A DNA stretch of 64,000 bases from Alitta virens (lineage: Eukaryota; Annelida; Polychaeta; Phyllodocida; Nereididae): positions 40,115,495-40,179,494 of the forward strand of contig OW028581.1 of the NCBI GenBank assembly GCA_932294295.1, read 5' to 3'. Each line of letters begins with the position of its first letter. The stretch's first letter is position 1. Under the pieces are notes generated by a model. That model ran no database searches and was not told where the DNA came from. It saw nothing but the letters and a program-made list of their open reading frames with translations. This document shows, piece by piece, positions 35,269-48,800 of this stretch. The translations under genes were made by a program, and so were the position numbers.

Positions 35269-36017
35269 GAGTAGGGCCTAAAAAAACTCAGTTTTCATTA
35301 CGGACTCAAGTACAGGGGAACCCCATCAGCCAAAGCAGTTGTATCATTATTGATATTGGCAAGTCACTCGTCACATACATGTAACAATATGGAAAATAAT
35401 TTTCTTTCAGGAAATAATGCTCCAGAAAAATTCATCACATGGTCACTGTGACAGTACTACTAAAATTATGATTATCATTACCATTAACATTTTAACAACT
35501 AGTCCTACCTGAAATGGTTGGGGTCTATACCAAATAACATTTACTAATTCACAGCAAGCACATTGTTTCTGTAAACCCATTTGTGTTAAATAACTGCACC
35601 TAAGGTTAGAGTTTATAATTTTTTTTAAATTATAGACTATAGAAATTAGGTGCACCAAAAGCACCTGCTTATGTCCATAAGATTATCAAGTGCCACCTCA
35701 AACCTGATTAACATGTTGTCTGGTAAGTTAATTAAATATTATAATTATAGACATAGCTAGACAGCGGCAACCACTGTTACACTTCAGGATCAATACTTCT
35801 GGTGAAGCAATAACATTGAAGAACCATTTCATAAAAATTCATTTTTACTTCAATCAGGTTTTGCATTTCTGTTGCTGAATAGTGCACATTGCTGGCCCTT
35901 GATATTTTGGTTATCAGTGTTACATGGACAACTGGCCCCCTCCAAAGCAAATTGCTGGAGTAGCAACTGGCTGTGGAAACACATTCTGCTTGATGTAGTG
36001 AGTAATTGAATACTTAC

Positions 36018-36833
36018 ATAGGTACCGCAGCTCCTTCCCTTGCAAGGTGAGCATCTGCACTTTTCTGGAGAAATATCTGTTCCAGGTCTTTAAATGTACT
36101 GGAATTATCTTTCCATCTTTCTTTTCCCAATAATATCCAAGAGAATGGAGTCACTAAGTCTTTATCTCTAGCATTCACATTCTCAGGTGTTGTGAGGTCA
36201 TGCAAGAATGGCACTAGTTTTTCTGCTGCATCTGGATGTTCAGAAATGCATTTTGCTAGGAAATGCAGAGGAGTTCTCCTATCACAGTCACTGACATTCA
36301 CATTCTCAGGTGTTGTGAGGTCATGCAAGAATGGCAGTAGTTTTTCTGCTGCATCTGGATGTTCAGAAATGCATTTTGCTAGGATATGCAGAGGAGTCCT
36401 CCTTTTTTCATCAGCTTTGTCAAGCAATTTGGGGTTACCTCCAATAATTTTGAAAGTAATACTTTGACATTGCTCAGTGAAGTTAGCTTGTACTCTTCTT
36501 TTTGGGAGAAATATCCAATGGTAATTGAGCAATGCGTGCAGCAGGGTTCCCATGGGCTCCCAGTGGTTCAAGCATTTCTCAGTCAGGAAGAATGAAAGGA
36601 GTTCCATACATGCCCTAGTAAGTTTTTTTGTGTTCGCAAGGATGAGGAATACTCCTTGGAAAAATCTGTACAGAGCAGATCTATCTTGACCAATAGGTAT
36701 CCATGTTGGATCTGCTCCTTCCTTAAGCAGCTTTTTTAAGAGTTCTATCAACTCATCTGTCCACTGGAGGTTATCCATCTTCCTCCCAGATGTATATTTA
36801 GCATTCACAATGAGCAGCCTCACCCACTTTGCC
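36018..36833 (-). CDS. Gene 2 large ankyrin exon
   Basis: Acceptor tataccttacag before 36833 and strong donor AT|gtaagt after 36018 enclose 816 nt, phase 2-2. The N-terminal third is helical ('QWTDELIELLKKLLKEGADP'), and GADPTW looks like the end of an ankyrin hairpin. Then come ankyrin units of about 39 residues: 'DEKRRTPLHILAKCISEHPD', 'SDCDRRTPLHFLAKCISEHP', 'ARDKDLVTPFSWIL'. Two consecutive units (36190-36390) are nearly identical at DNA level, which shows recent unit duplication. The frame is open throughout, so the exon seems functional, unlike the copy at 29.6 kb. Confidence 0.8.
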
Positions 36834-39800
36834 CTGTAAGGTATACATTGAAGCATATGTTTATTTTTAAACATTACAGTATAGAAATAATGAAAAAAAA
36901 ATCAGGCATTACCAACCTTGATATTTGTGGGCCAGTAACAATTAATATCTGCAAAAAAAACGGAAAAATTAAAAGATTTAATGCCTACATCAGTCATAAA
37001 TGTAATTGATTTTTAATATGTTATCAGGCAACAAAAACAACAAAGAAATTGAAAATTTATAATTACATTAAAAGTAGTATAATGCAAAGAATTTAATAAG
37101 TTCAACTATTCATTTGGGAGTTGATGAATATGGGATTGCAAGAGTACTTAATCTGCAAATCACATTGTGTGCAGAAATAGTCACTTATTCCTTTGTGTAA
37201 AACTAAATTTCTATTGGAATAACTTTTTGAGCATATGTAAATTAGGCTTGCTAGCTGTCATTTTATCTGATCTTGCAAGCGGTAACTTCAGAAGGCAGTT
37301 AATAATATCATTACTTCTCCACAAACAGTTTGTGTCTAAAATTAATAATATTAACACGATTACAGGATTTGACTATGTATATATATTGTAATCATTCCCT
37401 AACCTTCCAGGAAGGCCATTGGATGATTACAATATAATACATAGTAATGGTAAGCAGGAAAACAAAGCATTAGATTTCTTCTGAGAATGTTAGCATGTAC
37501 TCGTGTACTTGTGTATGATTCCATAAAGTACTTGTACTTACTGAGTGCATTGCTAGTACAATACTTTGTAGGCAATAGGAAGTAATATGGTTATTTGAAC
37601 AGGAGAGGGTTAGATATTTTAAATGGTGAATATAAAGCAACAGCCTACATGATTTTTTTCATGCTTACATACGTCAACACCTGAATAAGTCTATTGTCAA
37701 GTAATGATAACTAGAATTCGTCAATTCAACTGGACAATTTGAAACACTTTTATTGAATTACTAACTGTTGAAGTTAATTCAACTGGGCAATCAATGGAAA
37801 AAGACTCAAATTACTGCAAAAGCTGACAGGGTTGGGGTTGGCGTTAGTGTCTAACACTGACTAACCCTAACTTAGCAACGCAATGATACCAAATATCATT
37901 CAGGTAACAATTTAAAATCTGATTATAATAGGATAAACACAATATATTTTCATCATGTTCCACACTCACACATTGAGAAGATATATTCAAAAATATTTTT
38001 TGGAAATGTTTTGACATTGTATAATAGAATGTATTTGGTTTTGTGATGTCATTCATTATGTTACAGCAGACATTAGGATCCACATCCAGGTGGCTCCATG
38101 GTTGAGCTATGGCGACGAAATTGTCACACCATTAGCTAAATGTAATCATTAGGGTATTGTAAAAACATTAGCCTGGAAATATTATTTAACTTTTGAAAAT
38201 ATTTTACAGTATAAGTTTAATTTACAAGTGCCTCGTGGGGAGTATATTTGTTCGGTATCATTTTTGATGTGGGAGAAATTCAGAAACATTGACAAAGTTG
38301 GTTGGTAGTTTATTTTTATTTTGTAGCACAGCCAGTGATTAGCCTGGTAGAAAATACGAAAAGCTGATTCTATTTGATGCGTTTCTCAATCGTCCCTTGG
38401 GGATTTACAACAGTAATAGCTGACGGTTCAATCTGCACTTACCTTAACTACATAGAAAAATAGCCAAGAGCTTCTACAGGTTGCACTAAGAAAATTTTTA
38501 CACGACAAGAGGAAATATTCAAAGCTTGATATATTTGGTATGGTATGGTATTGTTTATATTGTACAAAAAAATCAAATTACACAAAATAAAACATTTCAT
38601 TTCCCTTGGATTATGTAGGCCAATTTATCAGCTATAGTTCTATACAGGACACAAATGCTTGCAAACACAGGTGTTAATTTACACATATTTTGAAAATTTT
38701 CAAGGCATTTTGAAATTGTTATGTAATGCTACATAACATGTCCAAATAAATGTAATTTTAGTGTAGGGGGTATGAAATTGTGAATATCTTTACCATTACT
38801 TTATATTTTAATCAGATTTTCTCTGAATTTACTGATATTTATGCCTAACAAAAAAAAAGAAAAAAGAAAGTATATCATTGAAAACAATGAGAGACTTTTG
38901 TGGGGCAATAAATGGATAAAAATGCATTATTTAATAATAATTCCATGAATAACCAAAAGAAAGTTTTTGAAACATATTCCCAAATGTTATTCTTTGATCA
39001 AAATAAATAGGAAAATATGGCTTTTTCTAGAAATTACACCAAGAATGGCATGTACTTGAGTTTGCATGTTCAAAGTTTATGTAAATTATATAGCAGTTGC
39101 AAATTTTCTTTAAAATTTACGAAATACAATAAATTATCACTTGCATGTACCATGTATAATATTTACATGCAAACTCCAGGGGGCATGAATAATTTATAAC
39201 TCACTGTGTGCCATGTACAAAAAGAAAACATCGAGTGGCAAATTGAAATGATACTGAAGGTGCAGTGATGAACATAAAAATAGGTTTCACGAAAATAAAT
39301 TGACAACAAACAGCTTTTTCTTACATATATGTAAACATACATGTATATAATTTCAGTGATTTATCAAATAATAGAGGATATCAACATTCGGCTATAAGCC
39401 AAATAAACTACATTTTATCATATATTTGCCAGACATATTGAGCAGTTGCAATGACGATATAATTTTGCATTATCAGTTTAAATTTTCAGGGATTATTAAG
39501 CATATGAAAATGTAATGATATAGTCATAAAGGTCTCTTTCATGATTGTAAAATTAGCAATTTAAAAAGAATGTGTGCTTCACCCTCAACACGGTCCTCAT
39601 AGAAGAATTTACAGACTCGTCTTTTAATTTCAACACCTTTCCAGCTTCCCAGCTCAATTTCTAAAGACAGAATGCTATAACGCAACTGGGCAAGCACACT
39701 TCTATATTTCCTACTCATACACATAGATACTTAATCTTTCAAGGATTTTCCACCCTTATTACAATTATAGTTGTGTGCCAAAAACCACACTTGTTCAGTT

Positions 39801-42800
39801 GTGCATTGTAGCATTCTGTCATAAGAATTATTCCGCTGTTTAGCTCCCTAAAGAGATTTTCCGCTTCTGCCCCCCAGTACTTTCAGTAAGATCAAGAAAT
39901 TGTGCAAAGACCAGTCCAAGATAATAATATTTGGCGACTATTTCAATAGGCTGGTTGTTAAGAACGAAATTAAATGTTGTTACACTTGTCTGTCTCTTCC
40001 TATACTGTACCACTTTTGATTTACTGCTGTTAAATCTGATAGCCATTTGGAGCCCCATTCTGAAACTTTGTCTAGGATTTTTTTGTAAGTCTTCCTCATT
40101 TTCAGCTAGAATTGCTACATCCTCAGCATTCAATTTGTGATCCAAAGATGTAAACTATTAACATCGTCAACTAGATCATTTACAAAAATACTAAACAAAG
40201 TAGGAGACAGAGAGTCCCCTTGACGAACTCTAAAGTAAATATCAAAACCAATCTGTTAGTATGCCATTTATACTGGCTGCAGAAATACAGCCTGAATACA
40301 TGTTTTTCAGTCACTATAAAAGTTACCATTTGTTCCACATTTTGATAATTTGTGAAATAAAAGATTTTCTGCTTCTGCCCCCCAGTACTTTCAGTAAGAT
40401 CAAGAAATTGTGCAAAGACAAAGGCTTTTTCAGCATCAATATAACTGACAAAAGTATATTTTCCAGCCTGTTTTCTATGTATTAAAATGGTAGCTAATGC
40501 AAAAATAATGTCTATGCACAATCGGCCTGGACGAAAGCCATTTTGCCAATTATGTGTTATGATAAGTTTTGTAAATGCAAGAATATTATTTAGAACACTC
40601 TATATTTCATAAATAGTGGATAGCAATGAAATTGCGCGATATTTCATAAGCACTCTTGGGTCATAGAATGATGCACTTTTGGAATGAGTTTAATGATGGC
40701 TTTTTTCCAAATGGATGGAATAGTACAAGATCAAAAGAAGCAGTGATTGTAAAAAGAGTAACATATGTTAGGACTTCGTTAGGATTTCATTTAGGATATT
40801 GTAATACCCTATTGCCTTCCTAACTTCAGCTTTACTGATTGCGTTACTCACTTCGTTCTCTGTGATATCTCTATTCCAAATTTCAGTGACATTTTGAGAG
40901 GCTGCGAGTCTTAACTTTTCAGTCAAAGTTAAATCATAAAACAAATCATTGAAAAAGTCCAATTCATTTTTCCATTTTCCAAAGACATCTTGTTTACTGT
41001 AGATTATTGACCCATGTTCCATTTGATTTGCTATAGGTATTTCTAAAGACTTTCTTGGACCTAAATTTTGGATTTTATTTTTTAAATTGTTTGACAAACA
41101 CTCTGACAGGTGAGAGTCTCATTGACAATGAGGACGAAGCACAAATTCTAGCAATGTCCCACCAAGCCACTCTATCAAATCAAAGGGACCAGTACCTGCA
41201 CCAGTACCTGCACCAGTACGCACCAGTACCTGCAGCTGTTGGCCCTCAACCCCGGCAGATAAGAACAGCTTGAGCATGTTGAGCAACAGGTATTGGAACG
41301 ACAGCTTCAGTTGTTAGATCGCCTGAATCCTTTACTTGATAGTCTGAACATGCTCATACAGGAGATGCGTGAGGACATGAGACATTAGCAACTTTTTTAC
41401 CCTAAGCATATATAAGGTATAAATATGCTTTGTGAGGGCTGCACAGATCTCACTGACAACAGGCAAAGGTCACCTCTCATGTTGCCAATACATGTGCCAA
41501 GGATCTCAAGGGGATTTGCTCCTCTGAGCACTGGCAGTTCGACCCATGTCATCAAAACAAGCCAGACTACCTGGGGTGCCCTTCTCAGTCAGACAGGACC
41601 CAGCAGATTTACTCTGGCACCAAAGATCTATTTGGCAGTAGGGAAAATAGACCTCTGCAATCACTAGAGCCTGCCTTGCTTAGGCATGAGTCTGAAGTTA
41701 GAAGGGCGCAGATTTAAACTATTTAGCTTCAAGTAAGAAAAAAAAAGTGACATCACAATTCATTTAATTCATTTACATAAGGTGTTGACCAAAATGTAAA
41801 CTGTCAATGTTGCCAATAGAATTATGCCAAATATGGAAATTTGGCAATTTTGCTGTCATTCCAAAGACATATTATATGTACCAGCTTGCTCCATGTAACA
41901 GAATCCCACAAACAGCAAATCATATGAAAGCTAATGAAAAGTACCATATCATGATGACCTATGAAGGAGGGTCACAGGTCAGGGTCACCTGGGTTTATTC
42001 CAAATATGGACATTTTGACACATTTTTCCTTTTTGACCATGCAGGGCATAGACATTCTCCAATTAGTGTAACATAGCAGAAAATCACACAAACATCCTAT
42101 CATAAAATATGGTTGAAAATTACACTCTCATGATGCCATAATTACTATTATTCCACAAATTCTGTGAAATTATGAATATTGAAAACTTCATTTTCATGGA
42201 GGTAGTTCCACATCCAAAAATTATGGTATTTGACCCCCTCTAATATAGTGCAAAGTTTCAGAGTTTTATCACAAACTGAATGATTAGAACTGACTTCTTG
42301 TATGCAGAGTATTGATAAAATGCCATTACCAAAGGGTGGATGTATCCCCTATTATATTTACCATTTACAATTTTTTATAAATATATTGTTTTCATTTTCT
42401 CTCAATATTATATAACACAGCTGAGATATGTCAATGTGACTATCCAAATGCACAATTAAGCTATATAGAGTAATACCATATAAAATGTTGTAAGGGTAAA
42501 TGCTTTTATGCTGGAGTTCAGCTCCAGAAATACAATTTTTAGCATTATTTCTGATTTTCCATCATTATATAAACATCATGCAATGAATGTCACAATAAAG
42601 TTTGCAAAGTGAAATTATAATAATTTAGATATGTCATTAACAAAATTTCTTTCATGTAGGGTAAATAGTGTCTTTGGTATGGTGGCTAGAAAAACTTTAA
42701 GCATGTAGGTGCATTAGTGATGCCGTAAATCTATCCCACAGCATATTCCTATAAAATGTATAGCTGAGGTAAAGAAAATGGTAGTCTACTGTAATTTATT

Positions 42801-45800
42801 AAGTAGGTTGATGTAAAATAGGCCAAATATACGACACAAATTTCACCACATATTTTATGGAAAGATACAGTAAAACTACAAAAACTACACCATGATACTT
42901 CAGCATTTTATGGTAAGATACAGTAAATCTCAACTTCAATATGATACCATAAATTTAGTGTAGATGGAGCACTACTATCAGAGCCCATTAATGGTAACTT
43001 AGGAAACTGCAGGTTAAAAGATTTCACAATATGCAATCGTCACAATGTAACAGATGCAAGTGCTGTAACTTTATGGCAAAAATCTGTTAATGTCTCCACC
43101 AGCAAGGTGCCGTAAGAAACTACAGGACATTTTGTAAAGTGTAGCGATTTCCAGAATTTGGCAGTTTGAGACAAGTGGCCTATTGCCATTGTTTTTCATG
43201 GGATAAAATTCGGAAAATTAGGGGGGGGGGGGTTACACATTTACTCTGGTTGGTCTCTCCTCTGCTTTCACTCATGTCATTTTTGATTGCCTTTTTCTTT
43301 AGTTTAGATATCTGATATGTTGACTAACATTTGTCAATGCGGGATCAAACCTCTGACAAATGTTACAGTATAATATTCACCTAATGTCAGAATTACCTTG
43401 ATCAAAACTTGTTAAAATGTTGGGCAAACCTTAAATTTTAATACTTTATGATATATTATGATAATACCATGAAACTAATAATTCAAAATATTAAGGGTCA
43501 AGATTAGATAATAACTGTCCACATTCTAACCTTATATAATATGATATATTCAAACAAAATTAGGCTGATGAATTTCTAACATCGCCATAATATCATGCAA
43601 ATATGAAAATGTTTTTAGGAAATACTGAAATGACATTAAGATCACGGCTTAATCTTTCTCATTATAAAGCTTTTGAATTTGGACCTACCTTGACAAGCGC
43701 TAAGTATTTCCCTTGATTCTTTATGAATTGTCTTCTGGTCTTTGTCTTGTCCATCTTTTGCTCTATACAGTCAAAAGGAGCTTCCTGCAGCATGTTAGGG
43801 ATGTTTCTGTATGCATCAGCCATTTTCTGGAAAGGTAATCGTTGAACTGCAAGTAAGATCTTTGGAGACAATGAGTTTTAATAGATAAAAACAAGCTGTT
43901 GTATCTAAGGAATTTTTTAATTTTAGAAACAACAGTGCAGCAGCTATAAATGGACTTACCAGTCTAAATTAGGCTATGTGTCATACACAATATTAACAGC
44001 TATAGCTTACTGGTGGTTCTATACAAATTCTTTACTATGCCTGATATACAAAAAATAAATTTGTAAATATAAAACCAAATATCATTACTCATACAGACAG
44101 GAATATAATCTCAATTATATTTGTTCCTCCTCAAACAAATGCTCCTTTTTTGTAATTGTTTATTCTAATGATAATGAGAAATTCACAACTTCCTGGAACC
44201 CCTTGTTCAATGTTTGCCAAAAGTCTAGTTACATCGATAGTAACTGATCCGTCACTAGACATTTAAACTGATTGTTGCAGGCAATTGTTTCATGTAACGT
44301 GGAAGCTGGTTCCAGACTTTGGGTCCATTTACAGCAAGGGCACGACCTACAAGCTTGAGTCTCATCTTTGAGACTATCAACAAGAGTTGGTCAGCGAAAT
44401 CTAATTTCTTGGTGGCTTGTAATTCTTCAGTAACTCGTGGAAGTACTGAGGAGATGTCCCCTGTACACACTGATACACAGTCATCAAAATCTTGTATTGG
44501 ATACGGTATCCGACGGAAGATCTTTCATCTTTGAGCACCGGTGTATTGTGGTCATTTCTGCCTAACATCGTGATGGTTCAAGTGGCACAATTCTGAACAC
44601 ATTGGAGTTTGTTTATTTATTTATAAACATATTCAAAAAGGGTAGTTCAATTGGCCAATCTGGTTTTTATAAATAATATACAATATATACATAAATCAGA
44701 TAAGTCTCTTGCCTGGAATACAATACATAAATTTGCATCAGTGGTTTAAACCAAACTGACATAGCTCCATCTAAACAGTTCCGATATTGACCATATGAAC
44801 CACTGAATATTACAGAAAGTCCTATGTGTCAGTGGCTTCACAGTGGATCTGGATCTGATGTTGCCAAGACCTCAGGGTAATGAGAAAAATTTATCATTAT
44901 GAGTCAGTTTCTAAATGACTAAAAAAAGCAACTGTGTGCTGCATTTTAGGTATTTAGGTAAATATTAAGAGGCAAAATTTCATACAAGTTTAAAAAATCA
45001 CAATTTTGCAGCTAGATCATTCAATATAGCCCTTGATAAACAGTTTATGCACGAAAGGAAAAAAAAATAGAACAAACATAGCCTATTTCAGAGAGCCGTC
45101 ATTTTTTGCCGTGATCATGCTTATTTTTACACCAAAAGGAACCCAATACCTAAATTGGTTATACAGCTTGGAAGTTCACCATATTTACTACACTTGGTCC
45201 ATGCAATCTGAATGACTGACAACACCTGTGTGGGTTGTCTTCATTGGGTTAATTGCCAATTGTGACAATAATAAATTAACCTCAACCATTTTTGCTTTGA
45301 TATAGAAGACATTTTCTTAACCGCTGTAATTAACCCATTAGTTTTGACGCAATGGTAATACAATGCGGTACTGAGAGAAAGAGGTTCCTAATCCAAATCT
45401 TTTAGCAATTTGCCATGACTGGTTAAACCTATGGCACCTGTGCAAATTACTCCAGATTCTCTTCGCAACTTCTCTGTCTTATTTGAGAGACCTTCATAAA
45501 GATTTGAGTATATAACATCACCTTAGTTAATTACTGGTCTGATAAAGTATTTATACAGCCTTTCTAATGTGAAGCTTGGAACTAACTGTCACAATAATAT
45601 TCTGAATACATTTATGGTTTTGATGCCTTATCACAAATTTTGAGAATGATTTTTTCCATTCAGGTCTTGAATTTAGTTTAAAGTCCAAGTGAGTATTGCT
45701 GTTAGTTCTACTTATTTGGGGTTCCATAGAAAATGTACATTGTTTATTGTACCTGTATTATTTCACAGTATAATGTTGATTCAATCAGTTTGTCAGCCTT

Positions 45801-48800
45801 TTCTATCATCTCCAAGAAAACCTTGTGATTTCTTTCCAGGATCTCAGTTCCACCTGCTGCAAGTAAATTGAGAATTCTGTTCCCTTGCTCATCCAAGTCT
45901 TCCTTGTCCTGAATCTTTTCTATGACCTCTGTGAGTTCTGTGATCTCCAAATTCCTGAAAGGAAAATTGATCTTATCATTTGTTATGAATAAAATCAATA
46001 GCACAGTAATTGATGGATGAGTTATTCAAGAGAGTGTTATATGTGACTTAGGCGTATGTCACATTGCCCAGTAGAGTACAATAGAACTATTATTTGGCAG
46101 AAGGTAGCAAAAGGAGTCAAGTTAGCAAAGCCACTCAAGTAGAAATACAAGTTTTGAAAATTACACGTGTAATTATTAATAGTTACAGAAGCGGAAGTTA
46201 GTAGAAAGAGTGCACTCTGGTTGAGATGCCTCAGTTCTGAAGTCCGAATTAGCTCAACCATTTAAATAAGCTTGATAGACATTTTGAACCATTATCATGA
46301 TATAGTCATCATTTATGCATTCAGTTTAGTAAGAACATACTCTATATCTGAAATACTTCTTAATTCAGACTGTGGTATCAATCCTCTGATCCAGACTTGC
46401 AGGAGTGTACATTGATCAGTTTGTAGTAAACTCATATTGATGATGTCACGAAGTCTACACAATCAAAAGTAGCGGGTTTAATTTCAATTAATTCACTATT
46501 AGGCATGGTACTGATATGATGTGTAAGTGTTGCCTTGTCACCTGCGGCCTGCCTATCTTTATCAGCCCCGTCTGGTACAAAAATATAGGAGGCAAACCCT
46601 GTCTCACCTGATTTGAATAGTAACGTTTTTTTTTTTAGATTAACATTGCACTGAAGTACAATTGCAAGTTTAGTAACACAATCTAACAATGTTCGCCAGT
46701 GTCAACTGTCAACTGGCCATGAAAACTGTCATTTCCTGGGACACTGCATCAAAAGTGTTTGCATGGCAACTAGTCGATGCAACTTTATCACAATTTATTT
46801 TTGGGGATTTATGGCGGCCACCCTTAGTGTTCGCAGTCACAAAGATGGTCTCTTATGGGGGTGTTACGAGGACCAAGGTTAGGATTCAAGAGTAGATGGG
46901 GTTTCAGTTATATATCGGCCATATCAGTCTTCTGTTGATTGCACAAATTTCAATATTAATAATTTTGATAATTGTGCGAGTTTTAATTTAAATTTACTGC
47001 AAATTGGAATGAGCAGCCATTGATTAAAAAAATCTGGAAAAATAAGCCCATGTAGGCTAATATTTAATAGTTAAAACTATCAAAATCGCATGATCCAAAC
47101 TGTTTTGCTCAATAGCAGTTACAAGTTACATTTTAGGCCCCTTTTAGTATAATAGTGAATAAAAAACATTGACACCAAATCCTTTGATTAAAAGTTGCTC
47201 AAAAAACATCTCACACAGCTGTGAGAAACACAATCTGAGTTTGCCCTGAGTGCTTCCTATTGATTTGGAACTTGTTTAACATCATCAACTGTGATTGTCT
47301 TGGGTGGACAAGAATAACATAGAAAAGAGGGTATACTGTCAAGTTGCTGAACTACATACATTTGTTAAAGAGGTTTTGAACAATGTTGATGGCGATTGTG
47401 TAATATGTGGCCATTTGTTAAGCCTGTTTCCTTTTTTTGCCCGAATGACAGGCAAGTAATTGATAGATAGACGGGAGTGACAGACAATAAATTTATTTGA
47501 CTAAATTGGTACATAGTATGTCAGTCAGGAGACCCTGTTAAGGCAATTAATGTCGCTGCCACAAGGCCACCCCATGAATAAAATATCGTAAATTAGGCTG
47601 TGTAATTTTGACAGACACAGCAATTTAAAATGCTGGATGTTTCAGATTGACTATTTATAAGGCAATTTTAAATAAATCTAAGATAACCTGCAAAGCATAG
47701 CAGGCATGAGTCCACTCGTGAAAATTTGGAGAATAGGTGACAAAACCTGATGATGTTAAAAAATTGATTTAAATTCAACCTTTAAAATTACTAGCAGACC
47801 AGGTGGAAAGTTAATTTAAAATATAGAAATCAGCATGAAGTTGCTTTCAGAAAATTTAAATAATAATTATATATAGTCTATTTTCTGAGAGCAATGGCAA
47901 TATGAGGATATTCTCAAATTATGAAAAGCATCAACAAAGCTTACTCTGCAATCATTTCTGTTTCACCAACATTCTGGTCAGCTTGCGTGGAGTTGCTTTC
48001 AGCAAATCTGAATCAAAATTGTAATATGATTGATTTTCTATTAGCAATGGCATTTCATACTATATGAGAACATTCTCAAATTACTTCAAAATATGAAAAG
48101 CATCAACAAAGCTTACTCTGGTATCATTTCTGTTTCACCAACATTCTGGTCAGCTTGCGTGGAGTTGCTTTCAGCAAATCTGAATCAAAATTGTAATATG
48201 ATTGATTTTCTAATAGCAATGGCAATTTCATACTATATGAGAACATTCTCAAATTACTTCAAAATATGAAAAGCATCAACAAAGCTTACTCTGGTATCAT
48301 TTCTGTTTCACCAACATTCTGGTCAGCTTGCAAGGAGTTGCTTTCAGCAACTCTGAAATGAAATTGTAATATAAATGGTTTTCTAACAGCAATGGCAATT
48401 TCATACTATATAAAAATATTAGGAAAAATATAACATCAAATACATTAAGTACATGGGTTTCATTCAACAGGAACTCATATAATTGTTTAGTTGAGTTTCG
48501 AGAAGCTTTCATGAATCTCTATAATCACACAAACATTTGCTTCCAGTTTCAGGATTTGTAGGATAGCAGAACAAATTGATGTATGTTTATATACTTAATG
48601 AGTTTGTATTACGTTGTAATACAGTGTATGTAATGGTTTTAAAATGATTATTGTAGTTGTACAAATGATTTATTTTTTAATGAAAATCATACCTTTTTCT
48701 TTTGTGAGGTGGACTGTCCTCCAAATCCTTTGAACACCTGGATGAAATACACCAAAGAAAATGGTAAGATGTGCATCAGATGTCATTTCATTTTAGTGAC

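Larger units (their letters stand above)
39530..41100 (-). mobile_element. RTE/Nimb-like LINE remnant in gene 2 intron
   Basis: Right to left on the minus strand: pre-RT linker 'NLGPRKSLEIPIANQMEHGS' and 'FGKWKNELDFFNDLFYD'; RT blocks 'TILIHRKQAGKYTFVSYIDA' with EKAF; 'LFHKLSKCGTNGNFYSD' in another frame; a degenerate 'RQGDSLSPTLF'-type block near 40210; 'EDVAILAENEEDLQK' after the lost YAD; 'YYYLGLVF'; and a C-terminal segment 'LAQLRYSILSLEIELG' with a CKF...E.H tail at about 39540-39720. It is broken by frameshifts, one of which comes from a 58-bp internal copy insertion (see 40362-40419). The endonuclease is not present. Confidence 0.8.
47905..48425 (-). repeat. 172-bp tandem repeat x3 carrying a gene 2 exon
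   Basis: The donor tetrads fall at 47941, 48113 and 48286, giving periods of 172 and 173 bp. Each unit contains one 63-nt exon and about 110 bp of intron. Units 1 and 2 are almost identical across exon and intron, and unit 3 is more diverged. Confidence 0.9.
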
